Below, piece after piece: positions 28,620-38,249 of a stretch of 64,000 bases of DNA. This DNA comes from Synechococcus elongatus PCC 11801. Lineage in GTDB: Bacteria; Cyanobacteriota; Cyanobacteriia; Synechococcales; Synechococcaceae. The DNA lies in the NCBI RefSeq assembly GCF_003846445.2, contig NZ_CP030139.2, positions 1,550,001 through 1,614,000 of the forward strand, written 5' to 3'. Both the position numbers and the translations under genes were made by a program. The notes below the pieces were generated by a model. That model worked only from the letters and a program-made list of their open reading frames with translations, did no database searches and was not told the DNA's origin. How positions within the stretch are numbered: the stretch's first letter is position 1; each line of letters begins with the position of its first letter.

Positions 28620-31232
28620 ATGTCTTTTGTTGGCCTGCACATGCACAGCGACTACAGCCTGCTGGATGGGGCGAGTCAGCTACCGGATTTGGTGGCACGG
28701 GCCAAAGAGCTGGGAATGCCCGCGATTGCCCTAACGGATCACGGTGTGATGTATGGTGCGGTCGAACTGCTCAAGGTTTGTAAAAATCAAGGTGGCATTC
28801 GGCCGATCATCGGCAACGAAATGTATGTCATCAATAGCCCGATTGATGATCCCAATCCCCGCGTTCGCAAATATCACCAGATTGTTTTAGCCAAGAATAA
28901 AAAAGGCTATCAAAATCTTGTTAAGCTCACTTCTATTTCCCATCTTCAAGGGTTTAAAGGACGAGGAATTTTTGCCCGTCCCTGTATTGATAAAGAACAT
29001 CTCGAAAAATACCGAGAAGGCTTAATCATTACCAGTGCTTGCTTGGGCGGCGAGATTCCCCAAGCAATTTTGCAGGGGCGCCCTGATGTGGCTCGACGGG
29101 TCGCCGCTTGGTATCAAGAACGCTTTGGCGAAGACTTTTATCTAGAAATCCAAGATCACGGCTCACCAGAAGATCGGATTGTCAATGTTGAGATTGTTCG
29201 AATTGCTCAAGAACTTAGCATTGAGCTGGTTGCCACAAACGACAGTCACTTCATTTCCTGTTTTGATGTCGAAGCGCATGATGCCTTGCTTTGTATCCAA
29301 ACGGGCAAACTGGTCGTCGAAGATAAACGGCTGCGCTACAGCGGTACGGAATATCTCAAATCTGCTGAGGAAATGCATCAGCTGTTCCGCGATCACCTGC
29401 CGGATGATGTGATTGCCAAAGCGATCGCTAATACCCTTGTGATCGCCAGCAAGATCGAAGACTACAACATCTTGGGTGAGCCCAAGATCCCGACATTCCC
29501 TGTCCCTGAGGGCTACAACGAAGAAACTTATATGGCGGAAGTGGCCCGTCAAGGTTTGGCTCAACGCTTAAACTGCGATCGCTATGAAGACTGCGAAGAA
29601 GTTTATCGCGATCGCTTAGAGTACGAAATCAAAATGATGCATGAAATGGGTTTTGCTGCCTATTTCTTAGTTGTTTGGGACTACATTAAATTTGCCCGTG
29701 ATAACAATATTCCCGTAGGGCCAGGTCGGGGTTCTGCCGCTGGCTCACTGGTTGCCTACTGTATGGGAATCACCAATATTGATCCCGTTCACCACGGCTT
29801 GCTGTTTGAGCGTTTTCTTAATCCCGAACGGAAGTCGATGCCAGATGTTGATACGGACTTCTGTATTGATCAACGGGATAAAGTTATTGACTATGTGACT
29901 GAAAAATACGGCGAAGATCGGGTCGCTCAGATTATCACCTTTAACCGTATGACCTCCAAGGCGGTACTGAAGGATGTAGCGCGCGTGCTGGATATACCCT
30001 ACGGCGAAGCCGATCGCATGGCGAAGTTAATCCCTGTCGCACGGGGTAAGCCTGCCAAGCTCAAAGTGATGATTTCTGAGCAAACCCCCGCGCCAGAATT
30101 CAAAGAAAAATATGAGAAAGATCCCAGGGTGAAGCACTGGGTGGATATGGCAATTCGGATTGAGGGGACAAACAAAACCTTTGGCGTCCATGCTGCGGGT
30201 GTCGTGATTTCAGCAGTCCCACTCGACGAAATCGTGCCGCTCCAACGCAACAATGATGGCCAAGTCATTACCCAGTACTACATGGAGGATATTGAAGCCT
30301 GTGGCCTTTTGAAGATGGATTTCTTGGGCCTCAAGAACCTCACGATGATCCAGAAGGCGATCGATTTAGTTCAAGAGACGAGTGGTCAAGCCATTGATCC
30401 CGATCGCTTACCAATGGATGATCCCAAAACCTATCAGTTACTGGCAAAAGGCGATCTGGAAGGCGTTTTCCAGCTGGAATCTTCGGGGATGCGGCAAATT
30501 GTCCGCGATCTGAAGCCATCTAACCTCGAAGATATTTCTTCAATCTTGGCGCTCTATCGTCCGGGTCCTTTAGATGCTGGACTGATTCCTAAATTTATTA
30601 ACCGTAAGCATGGTCGAGAAGCGATCGACTATGCCGATCAGATGCTTCAGCCCATCCTGAATGAAACCTACGGAATCATGGTTTATCAGGAACAAATTAT
30701 GAAAATTGCCCAAGACATGGGTGGCTACACACTCGGAGAAGCTGACTTACTCCGGCGGGCCATGGGCAAGAAAAAAATGTCGGAGATGGTTAAACACCAA
30801 AGCACCTTTGTGGAAGGTGCGAAGAAGAATGGTGTCGCTGAAAAAGTCGCAGCTGAACTCTTCGATCAGATGGTGCTGTTCGCAGAATATTGCCTAGGAG
30901 CGGAGACAGAAATTCTCACTGTTGAATACGGCCCGATCGCGATTGGAAAGTTGGTCGAAGAAAATATTCGTTGCCAAGTCTACTGTTGTAATCCTGATGG
31001 TTATATCTACAGTCAGCCGATTGGGCAGTGGCACCAACGCGGTCAGCAGGAAGTCTTTGAGTATGAACTCAGTGATGGTCGCGTGATTCGAGCAACCGCT
31101 GACCACCGCTTTATGACTGCAGCAGGTGAGATGCGATCGCTGGATGAGATCTTCGAACAATCACTCGAACTGAAGCAGATTCCAATACCATTGCTGGCGA
31201 TCGCCCAACCATCCCCGTTAGCGACGGCGTAA
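28620..31232 (+). CDS. dnaE-N: DNA polymerase III alpha subunit, N-terminal extein plus split intein N
   Basis: 870 residues. The first 757 are the N-terminal part of the replicative polymerase: PHP domain starting [17 protein letters not shown], then the palm with [18 protein letters not shown] and the catalytic Asp pair in PDVDTDF (Asp411 and Asp413). The frame then enters the N-half of a split intein and stops. The C-half intein and extein must be encoded elsewhere and are joined by protein trans-splicing. ATG 28620 fixes the conserved start; TTG 28608 is also in frame. The last 15 bases overlap the convergent NurA-domain gene. Confidence 0.97.
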   Translation: MSFVGLHMHSDYSLLDGASQLPDLVARAKELGMPAIALTDHGVMYGAVELLKVCKNQGGIRPIIGNEMYVINSPIDDPNPRVRKYHQIVLAKNKKGYQNLVKLTSISHLQGFKGRGIFARPCIDKEHLEKYREGLIITSACLGGEIPQAILQGRPDVARRVAAWYQERFGEDFYLEIQDHGSPEDRIVNVEIVRIAQELSIELVATNDSHFISCFDVEAHDALLCIQTGKLVVEDKRLRYSGTEYLKSAEEMHQLFRDHLPDDVIAKAIANTLVIASKIEDYNILGEPKIPTFPVPEGYNEETYMAEVARQGLAQRLNCDRYEDCEEVYRDRLEYEIKMMHEMGFAAYFLVVWDYIKFARDNNIPVGPGRGSAAGSLVAYCMGITNIDPVHHGLLFERFLNPERKSMPDVDTDFCIDQRDKVIDYVTEKYGEDRVAQIITFNRMTSKAVLKDVARVLDIPYGEADRMAKLIPVARGKPAKLKVMISEQTPAPEFKEKYEKDPRVKHWVDMAIRIEGTNKTFGVHAAGVVISAVPLDEIVPLQRNNDGQVITQYYMEDIEACGLLKMDFLGLKNLTMIQKAIDLVQETSGQAIDPDRLPMDDPKTYQLLAKGDLEGVFQLESSGMRQIVRDLKPSNLEDISSILALYRPGPLDAGLIPKFINRKHGREAIDYADQMLQPILNETYGIMVYQEQIMKIAQDMGGYTLGEADLLRRAMGKKKMSEMVKHQSTFVEGAKKNGVAEKVAAELFDQMVLFAEYCLGAETEILTVEYGPIAIGKLVEENIRCQVYCCNPDGYIYSQPIGQWHQRGQQEVFEYELSDGRVIRATADHRFMTAAGEMRSLDEIFEQSLELKQIPIPLLAIAQPSPLATA
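30891..31229 (+). other. Split DnaE intein, N-terminal half (113 residues)
   Basis: Starts at the Cys codon after FAEY. Block A is [14 protein letters not shown] with nucleophile Cys1. Block B is [14 protein letters not shown], with Thr69 and His72 at the same positions as in the well-studied Npu DnaE intein. The tail after residue 100 ([13 protein letters not shown]) is longer than in Npu. The half-intein needs its C-terminal partner (about 36 residues, with Asn and +1 Cys) to splice. Confidence 0.95.
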
Positions 31233-32348
31233 CTTGCTGACTAACTTGCGCGAGAGGCTGAGATTCAAGCCTTCTTGCTCACACCATTCCTGCAAGAGAC
31301 GATAGAACAATTGGCGGTCGTCGCTGCGAAGAACAGCCGCTTGATCCGCGGTTTCGATCGCGTAGGGATAGCCTCCGCCTGCAATCACTTCAGCGCGCAG
31401 CCAGTTCAGCACCGTCTCATGTCGTCCAGATTCCACTAGCCACAAGGGCAATTCAATCCGAACAGGATTGCCATCGTGGGTTTTGAGATAGCAATAGGCC
31501 AAGCGATCGCCCTGTTCTGCATAGACTTTGAGAATACTTCTGCGGCAGCGTAGCAGGGGTGTGCGATCGCCCCAGCGTAATCCCTGCGCCACAATTTGAG
31601 CATCGACGAGCGATCGCGGCTCGGGTAGCTCCTCAAACCAATCCTGCAGTAATTCGGCTAAGTCTTTTGCTGAAGAAGTGTCGATATAAGCGATGAGGGG
31701 AACGCGACTGTTCTCACTGGCTCGGAGAAGCCGGACTAAACAATCGATGTAAACTTGCTGGGTTTCCGCCTCAAATGCTTCAGCAAAGGTTGCCACCAAG
31801 GAACCATCTAAAAAAGCACAGCAGTTAGGCTGACCTGCGTGACTCTCGAGAAACTGAACAAGGCGTTCTGTCTCCATCTGGAAGCGACGCATATTGACCA
31901 GTCGGTCGAAGTTTTCTGGCGATAGATCCTGAAAGTCTGCAGGGGCCAGTAGATCGACCGCAATATCTTTGGTGTAGGGCTGATTCAGTTGGTGAGGGTT
32001 CTCAAACCAAGCGATTTGAACCAGGGCGATCGGCAGTGAGAAATCTTTGCTGGGATAAATCTGCGATCCATCGACGGCAAATGTGGTGACGCCCTGAATT
32101 TGCGATCGCACCCAATCAAGACTGGCTTCTCGATGGGGCCAACGTTCAGGGAAGCGCCAAAGACTTCCATCAAGACTGAGCGGCAGATCCAAAAGATGAC
32201 CATCAGTCCAGCTATCAGGCAGCCTTACCAACTGCCGAAAGGCATCTCGATAGAGCTGCAGCAAGCTTTGAAACTGGTCGTCTGCGCGATTAAACTGATG
32301 CCGTTTACTCTCGAGCAAACGCCGAATTTCACTGGCACGAGTGGGCAT
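31218..32348 (-). CDS. NurA-domain 5'-3' nuclease-like protein
   Basis: 376 residues. NurA nucleases cut single-stranded DNA and 5' ends; in archaea they work with the HerA helicase. Seen here: the first acidic site Asp93 in [13 protein letters not shown], the second Asp181 in [12 protein letters not shown], and the later [15 protein letters not shown] and a C-terminal [13 protein letters not shown] helix. These fit the NurA RNase H-like fold. No herA-like gene is in the window. It converges on dnaE-N with a 15-base overlap and runs in the same direction as proB, 13 bases downstream of it. Confidence 0.75.
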   Translation of the reverse strand: MPTRASEIRRLLESKRHQFNRADDQFQSLLQLYRDAFRQLVRLPDSWTDGHLLDLPLSLDGSLWRFPERWPHREASLDWVRSQIQGVTTFAVDGSQIYPSKDFSLPIALVQIAWFENPHQLNQPYTKDIAVDLLAPADFQDLSPENFDRLVNMRRFQMETERLVQFLESHAGQPNCCAFLDGSLVATFAEAFEAETQQVYIDCLVRLLRASENSRVPLIAYIDTSSAKDLAELLQDWFEELPEPRSLVDAQIVAQGLRWGDRTPLLRCRRSILKVYAEQGDRLAYCYLKTHDGNPVRIELPLWLVESGRHETVLNWLRAEVIAGGGYPYAIETADQAAVLRSDDRQLFYRLLQEWCEQEGLNLSLSRKLVSKLRRR

Positions 32349-32361
32349 TGAATCAGCCTGA

Positions 32362-33465
32362 TTAGCTTAAAACTAAGTTGTCACGATGGACGATCGTTTC
32401 TGCACCTTCGTAGCCTAGGATTTGAATAATTTGATCACTTTGACAGCCACGGATTTGCTGTAGTTCTTGACTGTCATAGTTGACTAATCCTCGAGCAATT
32501 TCAGTGCCGTTGAGATCACAGAGCTGGACCGCATCTTGGGCCTCAAATTCACCTTCGATCGCCTGAATCCCAGCAGCCAAAAGCGACTTTCCACCCGATT
32601 GAATCGCTTGCACTGCACCGGCATCCAGCAATAGTTTGCCAGTCGGCACGAGACCATGGGCAATCCAGCGTTTGCGGGCATTCACAGTGGCGGGTTGCGG
32701 CTCAAACCAAGTCCCGATCGCCTCGCCAGCCAAGATTTTCAGCAGATTGTCGGGCGATCGCCCTTGGGTGATCACGGTACGAACGCTGGCTTGGGTGGCA
32801 ATCTTTGCCGCCGTCAATTTCGTGGCCATGCCGCCCGTGCCCCAACGGCTGCCCTGCCCACCCGCTTGAATCGATTCCAGCTCGGAGATGTCGCGAACGA
32901 TCGTGATTGGCTGGGCACTCGGATCTTGGCGCGGATCAGCCGTATACAGGCGATCGACATCGGTCAAAAGAAACAGCCATTGTGCTTCGACGAGGCTGGC
33001 GACCAAGGCCGACAGCGTGTCATTGTCGCCAAATTTCAGTTCTTCGACGGCGACTGTGTCGTTCTCGTTGACGATTGGCACGACACCCAAGTCAAACAGT
33101 TCCTGAAAGGTCTGATAGGCGTTGATATAGCGTTGCCGTTGCGCCAGATCCCCCCGCGTCAGCAGGACTTGCGCGATCGGCTGCCCCAAGGTCGTAAACA
33201 GATCGTCGTAGGTACGCATCAAGCGACCTTGCCCGACCGCTGCGATCGCTTGGCGTTGGGCAATTCGGCTGGGGCGATCGCGCAGCCCAAGGCGGGTGCA
33301 GCCAACTCCCACAGCTCCCGAGGAGACCAAAACGACGTTGTAGCCCTGCCGGCGCAGTTGGCAAATCACTTCAACGAGCCCCGCAATCGTCGAGAGCGCC
33401 AAGCCCGGATGGTGGGGATTGGTCAGACTGCTGGTGCCAATTTTGACCACAAGGGTCTCGGACAT
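32362..33465 (-). CDS. proB: Glutamate 5-kinase with C-terminal PUA domain
   Basis: 367 residues. Phosphorylates glutamate at the gamma carboxyl, the first and feedback-regulated step to proline. Visible: [51 protein letters not shown], and the AAK kinase segment [19 protein letters not shown] domain occupies roughly residues 275-360. ATG 33465 is chosen because the conserved N-terminus begins there, although the frame is open upstream. Divergent from the FecR gene. Confidence 0.95.
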   Translation of the reverse strand: MSETLVVKIGTSSLTNPHHPGLALSTIAGLVEVICQLRRQGYNVVLVSSGAVGVGCTRLGLRDRPSRIAQRQAIAAVGQGRLMRTYDDLFTTLGQPIAQVLLTRGDLAQRQRYINAYQTFQELFDLGVVPIVNENDTVAVEELKFGDNDTLSALVASLVEAQWLFLLTDVDRLYTADPRQDPSAQPITIVRDISELESIQAGGQGSRWGTGGMATKLTAAKIATQASVRTVITQGRSPDNLLKILAGEAIGTWFEPQPATVNARKRWIAHGLVPTGKLLLDAGAVQAIQSGGKSLLAAGIQAIEGEFEAQDAVQLCDLNGTEIARGLVNYDSQELQQIRGCQSDQIIQILGYEGAETIVHRDNLVLS

Positions 33466-33602
33466 GGGAGCCACAGACCGGAAGAACGTCTCTAGTATCT
33501 TGCCTCTGGGGGGTTGCAAGCGATGACAATCACTCGGCTGGTGGCTTGCTGTTTCCCGAAACTTGGGGCAGCTTAGGGCAGGACTGAAATGGAGTCATCC
33601 CT

Positions 33603-34295
33603 ATGTGGCGGGCGATCGCAGTGGCGAGTGTGGTGCTCACAGCTTGCACGCCCACGCAGCAGCTTCAGGCTGAAATTCAAGAAGTCGCAACGTCACCCGT
33701 CTTTGCCAGCCAGCCCAATCAAGCAGAGCAACCGGCTTCTGAAGGGACTGTCGTCATTCAAGGCGGACAAATCCGCACCGAGAGTCCTGGCAAAGCCCAA
33801 ATTCAACTCAGTGATGGTCTGCAGTTTCGACTCGGCGGCAACGCCTTGCTGAAAATTGAGCCTGAACTCCAGCTCGATCGCGGTCAGATTATTGCTTGGC
33901 TAGGGCCGGGACAACAGCGCGATCGCCCGCTGCAAATCCGCACCCCGACAGCGACAGCGGCTATTCGTGGCACAACGGTCTTCATTGAGCAAACCGCAAC
34001 CCAGACCTTGATTCTGAGTTGGGAAGGGCTGGTCGAAGTGCAGCTGCCCTCCGGTGCTTCAACCCAGCTCACCAGCGGCCAAGTGCTGCGGCAGAACAGC
34101 GTTTCCAGAAGAGTTTGCTGCTCAACGGCTTTGCCACACCGATGGAAACCCTGCCTGAAATTCGTCGCCAACTGCTGGGGCCGTCCTAGTCCATGGCGAT
34201 CGCTCGTCGGCTGGGTTGGCCGTTGCCGGTGGCGCTGGGTGGGGCGATCGCCATCGCGGGGTTATTGCTCTCGCCGTTGGCAATCAGTCCACTGA
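33603..34295 (+). CDS. FecR-domain lipoprotein, probably frameshifted near its 3' end
   Basis: Begins with a lipoprotein signal, lipobox LTAC with Cys15, and a FecR-type core: VVIQGGQIRTESPGKAQIQL, FRLGGNALLKIEPELQL, and TPTATAAIRGTTVFIEQ. The frame as it stands ends at 34295, 103 bases inside the cyclase gene, with an Arg/Trp/Cys-rich tail that looks non-native. In the other frame, from about 34097, the codons read QRFQKSLLLNGFATPMETLP and stop at TAG 34187-34189, 3 bases before the cyclase ATG. This suggests loss of one base, perhaps an A at 34095-34096. FecR domains usually sense or relay envelope signals. Confidence 0.75.
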   Translation: MWRAIAVASVVLTACTPTQQLQAEIQEVATSPVFASQPNQAEQPASEGTVVIQGGQIRTESPGKAQIQLSDGLQFRLGGNALLKIEPELQLDRGQIIAWLGPGQQRDRPLQIRTPTATAAIRGTTVFIEQTATQTLILSWEGLVEVQLPSGASTQLTSGQVLRQNSVSRRVCCSTALPHRWKPCLKFVANCWGRPSPWRSLVGWVGRCRWRWVGRSPSRGYCSRRWQSVH

Positions 34296-36118
34296 CGCAG
34301 CCGGGTCGCTGGCTGGATGCGGTGTTATTGAGTGCGGCCTTTCGGTTGCGGGGCCCCCAAGCACCGGATCCCGCGATCGCGATCGTGGTGATCGATGAAG
34401 ATTCGCTGCGACTGGGTGAGTTGTTTACGGCAGCGGAGTTAGAGGCTCGTTCCCCTCTTGTGGATCTTCAAGATTGGCCTTGGCCGCGCCGCATTTACGC
34501 CTTGGCACTCCAGCGTTTGCGAGCCGCCGGGGCGCGACGAGTCATTTTCGATATTGTTTTTGCCACTCCCAGCCGCTTTGGGCCAGAAGATGATCGCCGA
34601 TTTGCGGATGCGATCGCCCAAGCCGGATCGTCCGTGACGCTGGCTGGAGAACTAGAGCAGGTTGATCGCAGCGCCGGACTCAGTCAGGCCAGCCTCGCCC
34701 AACCAATCTATAAGCATCCCTCTGGCTTGGCCAATTTAGTTGCTGGAGCCGATGGCAGCCTGCAAGCGATTCCTGGTCAAGACTGGCTTCAACCCTGGCA
34801 AATCCTGCAAGCCCGCGATCGCCCCCCTCTATCCAACCTTGCTAGTGCGGCTCTGGGGCAAGCTCCGTCGCCGCTCTCCTTGGGCATCAACTACAGCGGC
34901 CCCGAGGGAACCTATCCGCGCTGGCCGTTTTGGGCGTTGTTCGATCCGGAACTCTGGCAGGGACCGTTGCAGCAAGGCGCCGTCTTTCGCGATCGCGATG
35001 TTTTGATTGGGGCGAGTGCCAGCAGCCTGGGCGATCGCCATGCCACACCCTTTGCAGCCAGCATGGCCGGCGTCGAGATTCAAGCCAATGCGATCGCTAC
35101 CCTCCGCAGCCAACGCGGTTTGCGATCGCTGCCGTTGTCTTGGCTAGCCCTGCTAGTGATTCTGGTGGCAGCCGTGCAGAGCAGCATTATCAGCCGCTGT
35201 CCGAGTCCCCTCGCGAAAGGAATCTGGCTCCTTGGCAGTAGTGCCGCTGTGCTGCTCGCCTGCTTCGTGGCTTTTCTACAAACTTGGCTGGTGTCACCCA
35301 CGGCGTTGTTGCTGGTGCCGCTGCTTGTGGGAGTAAGTGACAGTGCCAATAGTGCTTGGCAAATCCAACGGGAACGGCGATCGCTACGACGCGCTTTAGC
35401 GCTGCGCGTCTCACCAGCCTTGCTCAGCACGATTCTGGCGCAGCGAGATGCGGTGGCCAATCAGCTCGGTGGGCATAGTTGCGAAGCGGTGATCCTGTTC
35501 TCGGATCTGCGTGGGTTTACGCAGTTGTCCAGCCAAATTGACTCAACCGTTTTGGTGGCGTTGCTCAACCGCTACTTTGAGGCGATGGCTCAACCAATTC
35601 TGGCGACGCAGGGGTTGATCGATAAATTTGTTGGCGACGCGATTATGGCGGAGTTTGGGCTGCCGCTCAGTCGGGGCACCGCGATCGAAGCCCAAGCAGC
35701 GATTCAAGCGGCCCTTGCAATGCGGCGATCGCTGGCCCATTTACGTGCTGAACTAGCGGCAGAAGGCTTGCCGCTGCTCTTTCACGGCATTGGCCTGAAT
35801 CTGGGAACGGTGGTGGCGGGCAATCTCGGCGCTCCCGAGCGGCTGGAATACACCGTGATTGGCGATGCGGTCAATGTGGCTGCCCGTCTGGAGGGACTGA
35901 CCAAGACGCTGGGGCACGACATCGTGATTTCCCAAGCGCTCTATGAGCAGGTGAAAGAGTGCATTGAGGTATTGCCCTTGGGATTACAGCCAGTGACTGG
36001 GCGATCGCAGCCAGTGTTCACCTATGCTGTCTTGGATGAGCGGGGCGGTGATGGGCAGTTGGCCCGTCAAGTCCAGCAAGACTATCAGGCGTGGCAACAA
36101 GGGATAAATTGGACGTGA
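34193..36118 (+). CDS. CHASE2-domain class III adenylate cyclase
   Basis: 641 residues. Order: an N-terminal membrane helix (about 10-30); an extracytoplasmic CHASE2 sensor (about 40-290; IVVIDEDSLRLGE, RRVIFDIVFATPSRFG); three membrane helices (about 310-385); then the cyclase catalytic domain. Catalytic residues are complete: metal Asp438 (FSDLRGFTQ) and Asp482 (DKFVGDAIMAEFG); base-selecting Lys478 and Thr554 (YTVIGDAVN), the pair seen in cAMP-making cyanobacterial enzymes; Asn561 and Arg565 for the transition state. It should make cAMP in response to an outside signal. FecR plus CHASE2 in tandem suggests a shared sensing role. Its stop overlaps the next start by 4 bases. Confidence 0.93.
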   Translation: MAIARRLGWPLPVALGGAIAIAGLLLSPLAISPLTQPGRWLDAVLLSAAFRLRGPQAPDPAIAIVVIDEDSLRLGELFTAAELEARSPLVDLQDWPWPRRIYALALQRLRAAGARRVIFDIVFATPSRFGPEDDRRFADAIAQAGSSVTLAGELEQVDRSAGLSQASLAQPIYKHPSGLANLVAGADGSLQAIPGQDWLQPWQILQARDRPPLSNLASAALGQAPSPLSLGINYSGPEGTYPRWPFWALFDPELWQGPLQQGAVFRDRDVLIGASASSLGDRHATPFAASMAGVEIQANAIATLRSQRGLRSLPLSWLALLVILVAAVQSSIISRCPSPLAKGIWLLGSSAAVLLACFVAFLQTWLVSPTALLLVPLLVGVSDSANSAWQIQRERRSLRRALALRVSPALLSTILAQRDAVANQLGGHSCEAVILFSDLRGFTQLSSQIDSTVLVALLNRYFEAMAQPILATQGLIDKFVGDAIMAEFGLPLSRGTAIEAQAAIQAALAMRRSLAHLRAELAAEGLPLLFHGIGLNLGTVVAGNLGAPERLEYTVIGDAVNVAARLEGLTKTLGHDIVISQALYEQVKECIEVLPLGLQPVTGRSQPVFTYAVLDERGGDGQLARQVQQDYQAWQQGINWT

Positions 36119-36459
36119 TCGCTCAGGGTGGAACGCTGCTATTCCTGTTGATTGCTGGCCATTTTTTGGGTGATTTCGGTCTGCAATCCGACACGATGGC
36201 GCGGGAAAAATCGCGTCATTCGACGACGCCACTGCAGAGAAGTGTGCCTTGGTATTGGTGGCTCTCGGCCCACACCTTAATTCATGGCGGCATCGTCACC
36301 CTTCTGACTGGTTCAGGCTTGCTGGGCATGATTGAAGTAGGGATTCATGCGATCGCCGACTGGCTGAAGTGTGAAAACCGCACGACGCTCCTGCAGGACC
36401 AAATCCTGCATCTCCTGACAAAATTGGGCTTCTGGTTGTGGCTCCTGCAGACGATGTAG
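36115..36459 (+). CDS. DUF3307 small membrane protein
   Basis: 114 residues with about four hydrophobic stretches. The DUF3307 pattern is clear: LLIAGHFLGDFGLQSDTMA then HTLIHGGIVTLL, and the ending IEVGIHAIADWLKCENRTT. The conserved His/Asp pairs inside the membrane are reminiscent of metal or lipid-modifying proteins, but no function is established. The GTG at 36115 overlaps the cyclase stop in a GTGA, a typical coupling. Its 3' end overlaps the HD-GYP gene by 22 bases. Confidence 0.8.
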   Translation: MIAQGGTLLFLLIAGHFLGDFGLQSDTMAREKSRHSTTPLQRSVPWYWWLSAHTLIHGGIVTLLTGSGLLGMIEVGIHAIADWLKCENRTTLLQDQILHLLTKLGFWLWLLQTM

Positions 36460-38129
36460 AGCCAACGCTCATTCCTGATCTCGCTGCGGTTGGTGCTGCG
36501 ACCACCCTACTGGAGCGATTGCTCGCGATCGGAATTGCGCTCTCTGCTTGCCAAGATCCCGATCAGTTACTCGACTTGATTTTGCAGAGCAGCCGTGACC
36601 TAACCTGTAGCGACGGCGGCAGCTTGTACCTCGTCGATCGCAGTGACCCGCAGCAGCCCTGTCTCCGCTTCCAAATCTTCCAGAGCGACAGTCTGTCCAG
36701 CTCCATCGAAGCTCCGCCCCCTTTGCCCCTCGATCGCCACAGTTTGGCGGGCTATGTGGCAACGACCGGAGAAACCCTGAACTTGGCGGATGTCTATGCC
36801 TTGGATGGGCAACAGCCGTTTCATTTCAATGCCAGTTTTGATCAGCGCTTCAACTACCGCACCTGCTCGATGTTGGTGCTACCGATGCTCGATCAGACCG
36901 GCAGCGTAATCGGCGTGCTGCAGCTGATCAATCGCAAACGCCAAGCCGGTCTGAAGCTGACGGCGGCGATCGCGTCGGAACAGACGCAGCCCTATAGCCC
37001 TGACGAAGACACCCTGTTGCGATCGCTGGCGGGTCAAGCGGCGATCGCGATCGAGCGGACGCTATTGCAGCGCAGTATCGAGAACTTGTTTGAGGGCTTT
37101 ATCCGCGCCGCCATCAAGATTATTGAATCTCGCGATCCCTGCACGATGGGCCACTCAGAGAGGGTCGCCCGCCTCGCGGTTCGGCTCGCCGAGCAAGTCC
37201 ACACTACGGATCAAGGGACGCTGGCGATCTATCAGTTCAGCAGCGCTCAACTGCAAGAGCTGCACTATGCCTCCCTGCTCCACGACTTTGGCAAAGTGGG
37301 GGTACCCGAGGCGATCCTGAACAAGGCTCAGAAGCTGCACCCAATTGAACAGCAGGGGCTGCACTATCGCCTGCAACTACTCCAACAGCAACTGCAACTG
37401 GAGCAAGCCCGTCGTTGGTTGGCACCGACCCTGACCGAAGCTGTCCAACGGGCCGGACTCGATCATCCTGCGGACTGTACTTGGTGTCAGCAGTTGGGCA
37501 GCGAGGCTGACCTTGAAGCGACGATCGCTCGACTCCAACGAGCTGGATCCCTGCTGCAGGATCTCAATCAGCCGCAAATCCTAGCAACGCCGGCCTACCG
37601 CGATCGCTTGGCGGAAGTCGAAGCAGAGTTACAGTGGCTGGCTTCGCTGCAGGTGACTGACTGGGATGGCCAGGTGCGATCGCTACTGACACCCGCAGAA
37701 CAAGAAAAACTGCTGATCCCGAAAGGCAGTCTGACTGAGCAGGAACGTCGGGCGATTGAGTCGCATGTTCAGCACACCTTTGCCTTTTTGCAGGAGATTC
37801 CTTGGACGGGGCCGCTGGCGCAGGTGCCGCACATTGCCCATGCCCACCACGAGCGTTTGGATGGCAGCGGCTATCCCCTCGGGTTAGAGCAGGCGCAAAT
37901 TCCGATGCAGGCGCAAATTATGGCAGTTGCGGACGTCTACGATGCGCTGACGGCTAGCGATCGTCCTTATAAACGCCGTGTTCCGATTGAAAAAGCGCTG
38001 CAAATTCTGGAATGGGAAGCCCGCGATCGCAAACTGAATGATCAGCTTGTTCAACTGTTTCAGCAGCAGCAAACCTTCCAAGTCCTCGGTAATCAGCTTC
38101 AGCACGAGGAAAGCTCTTTGATTGGATAA
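36438..38129 (+). CDS. GAF / HD-GYP protein with a large insertion in the HD-GYP domain
   Basis: 563 residues. A GAF domain at about 25-205 (LYLVDRSDPQQPCLRFQIF, GVLQLINRKR) precedes an HD-GYP phosphodiesterase domain. The HD pair is His282-Asp283 (LLHDFGKVGVPEAIL), and the GYP site is His470-His471-Glu472 to DGSGYP (475-480), followed by VADVYDALTASDRPYKRR. Between the two halves sit about 125 additional residues (303-427), mostly Gln/Leu-rich helix with a CTWC pair at 347-350. HD-GYP enzymes break down cyclic di-GMP. GTG start inside the DUF3307 gene. Confidence 0.9.
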   Translation: MAPADDVEPTLIPDLAAVGAATTLLERLLAIGIALSACQDPDQLLDLILQSSRDLTCSDGGSLYLVDRSDPQQPCLRFQIFQSDSLSSSIEAPPPLPLDRHSLAGYVATTGETLNLADVYALDGQQPFHFNASFDQRFNYRTCSMLVLPMLDQTGSVIGVLQLINRKRQAGLKLTAAIASEQTQPYSPDEDTLLRSLAGQAAIAIERTLLQRSIENLFEGFIRAAIKIIESRDPCTMGHSERVARLAVRLAEQVHTTDQGTLAIYQFSSAQLQELHYASLLHDFGKVGVPEAILNKAQKLHPIEQQGLHYRLQLLQQQLQLEQARRWLAPTLTEAVQRAGLDHPADCTWCQQLGSEADLEATIARLQRAGSLLQDLNQPQILATPAYRDRLAEVEAELQWLASLQVTDWDGQVRSLLTPAEQEKLLIPKGSLTEQERRAIESHVQHTFAFLQEIPWTGPLAQVPHIAHAHHERLDGSGYPLGLEQAQIPMQAQIMAVADVYDALTASDRPYKRRVPIEKALQILEWEARDRKLNDQLVQLFQQQQTFQVLGNQLQHEESSLIG

Positions 38130-38249
38130 GAGACAAGGCTCACTTGATGATCGACGACCTGTCAAAATCACCTACTTTGCAGTTGTGGCGGGCTGGATAG
38201 CTATCAGTGAAAAGTTGGTTCAAACTCTTGATGAGCCTAGGAAACAGTG

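Noticed and set aside
30891-31232. Homing endonuclease within the intein
   Set aside because: The half-intein has only splicing blocks A and B; there is no LAGLIDADG or HNH motif.
32656-33495. 279-residue plus-strand frame opposite proB
   Set aside because: Shadow of proB, without a start signal or family features.
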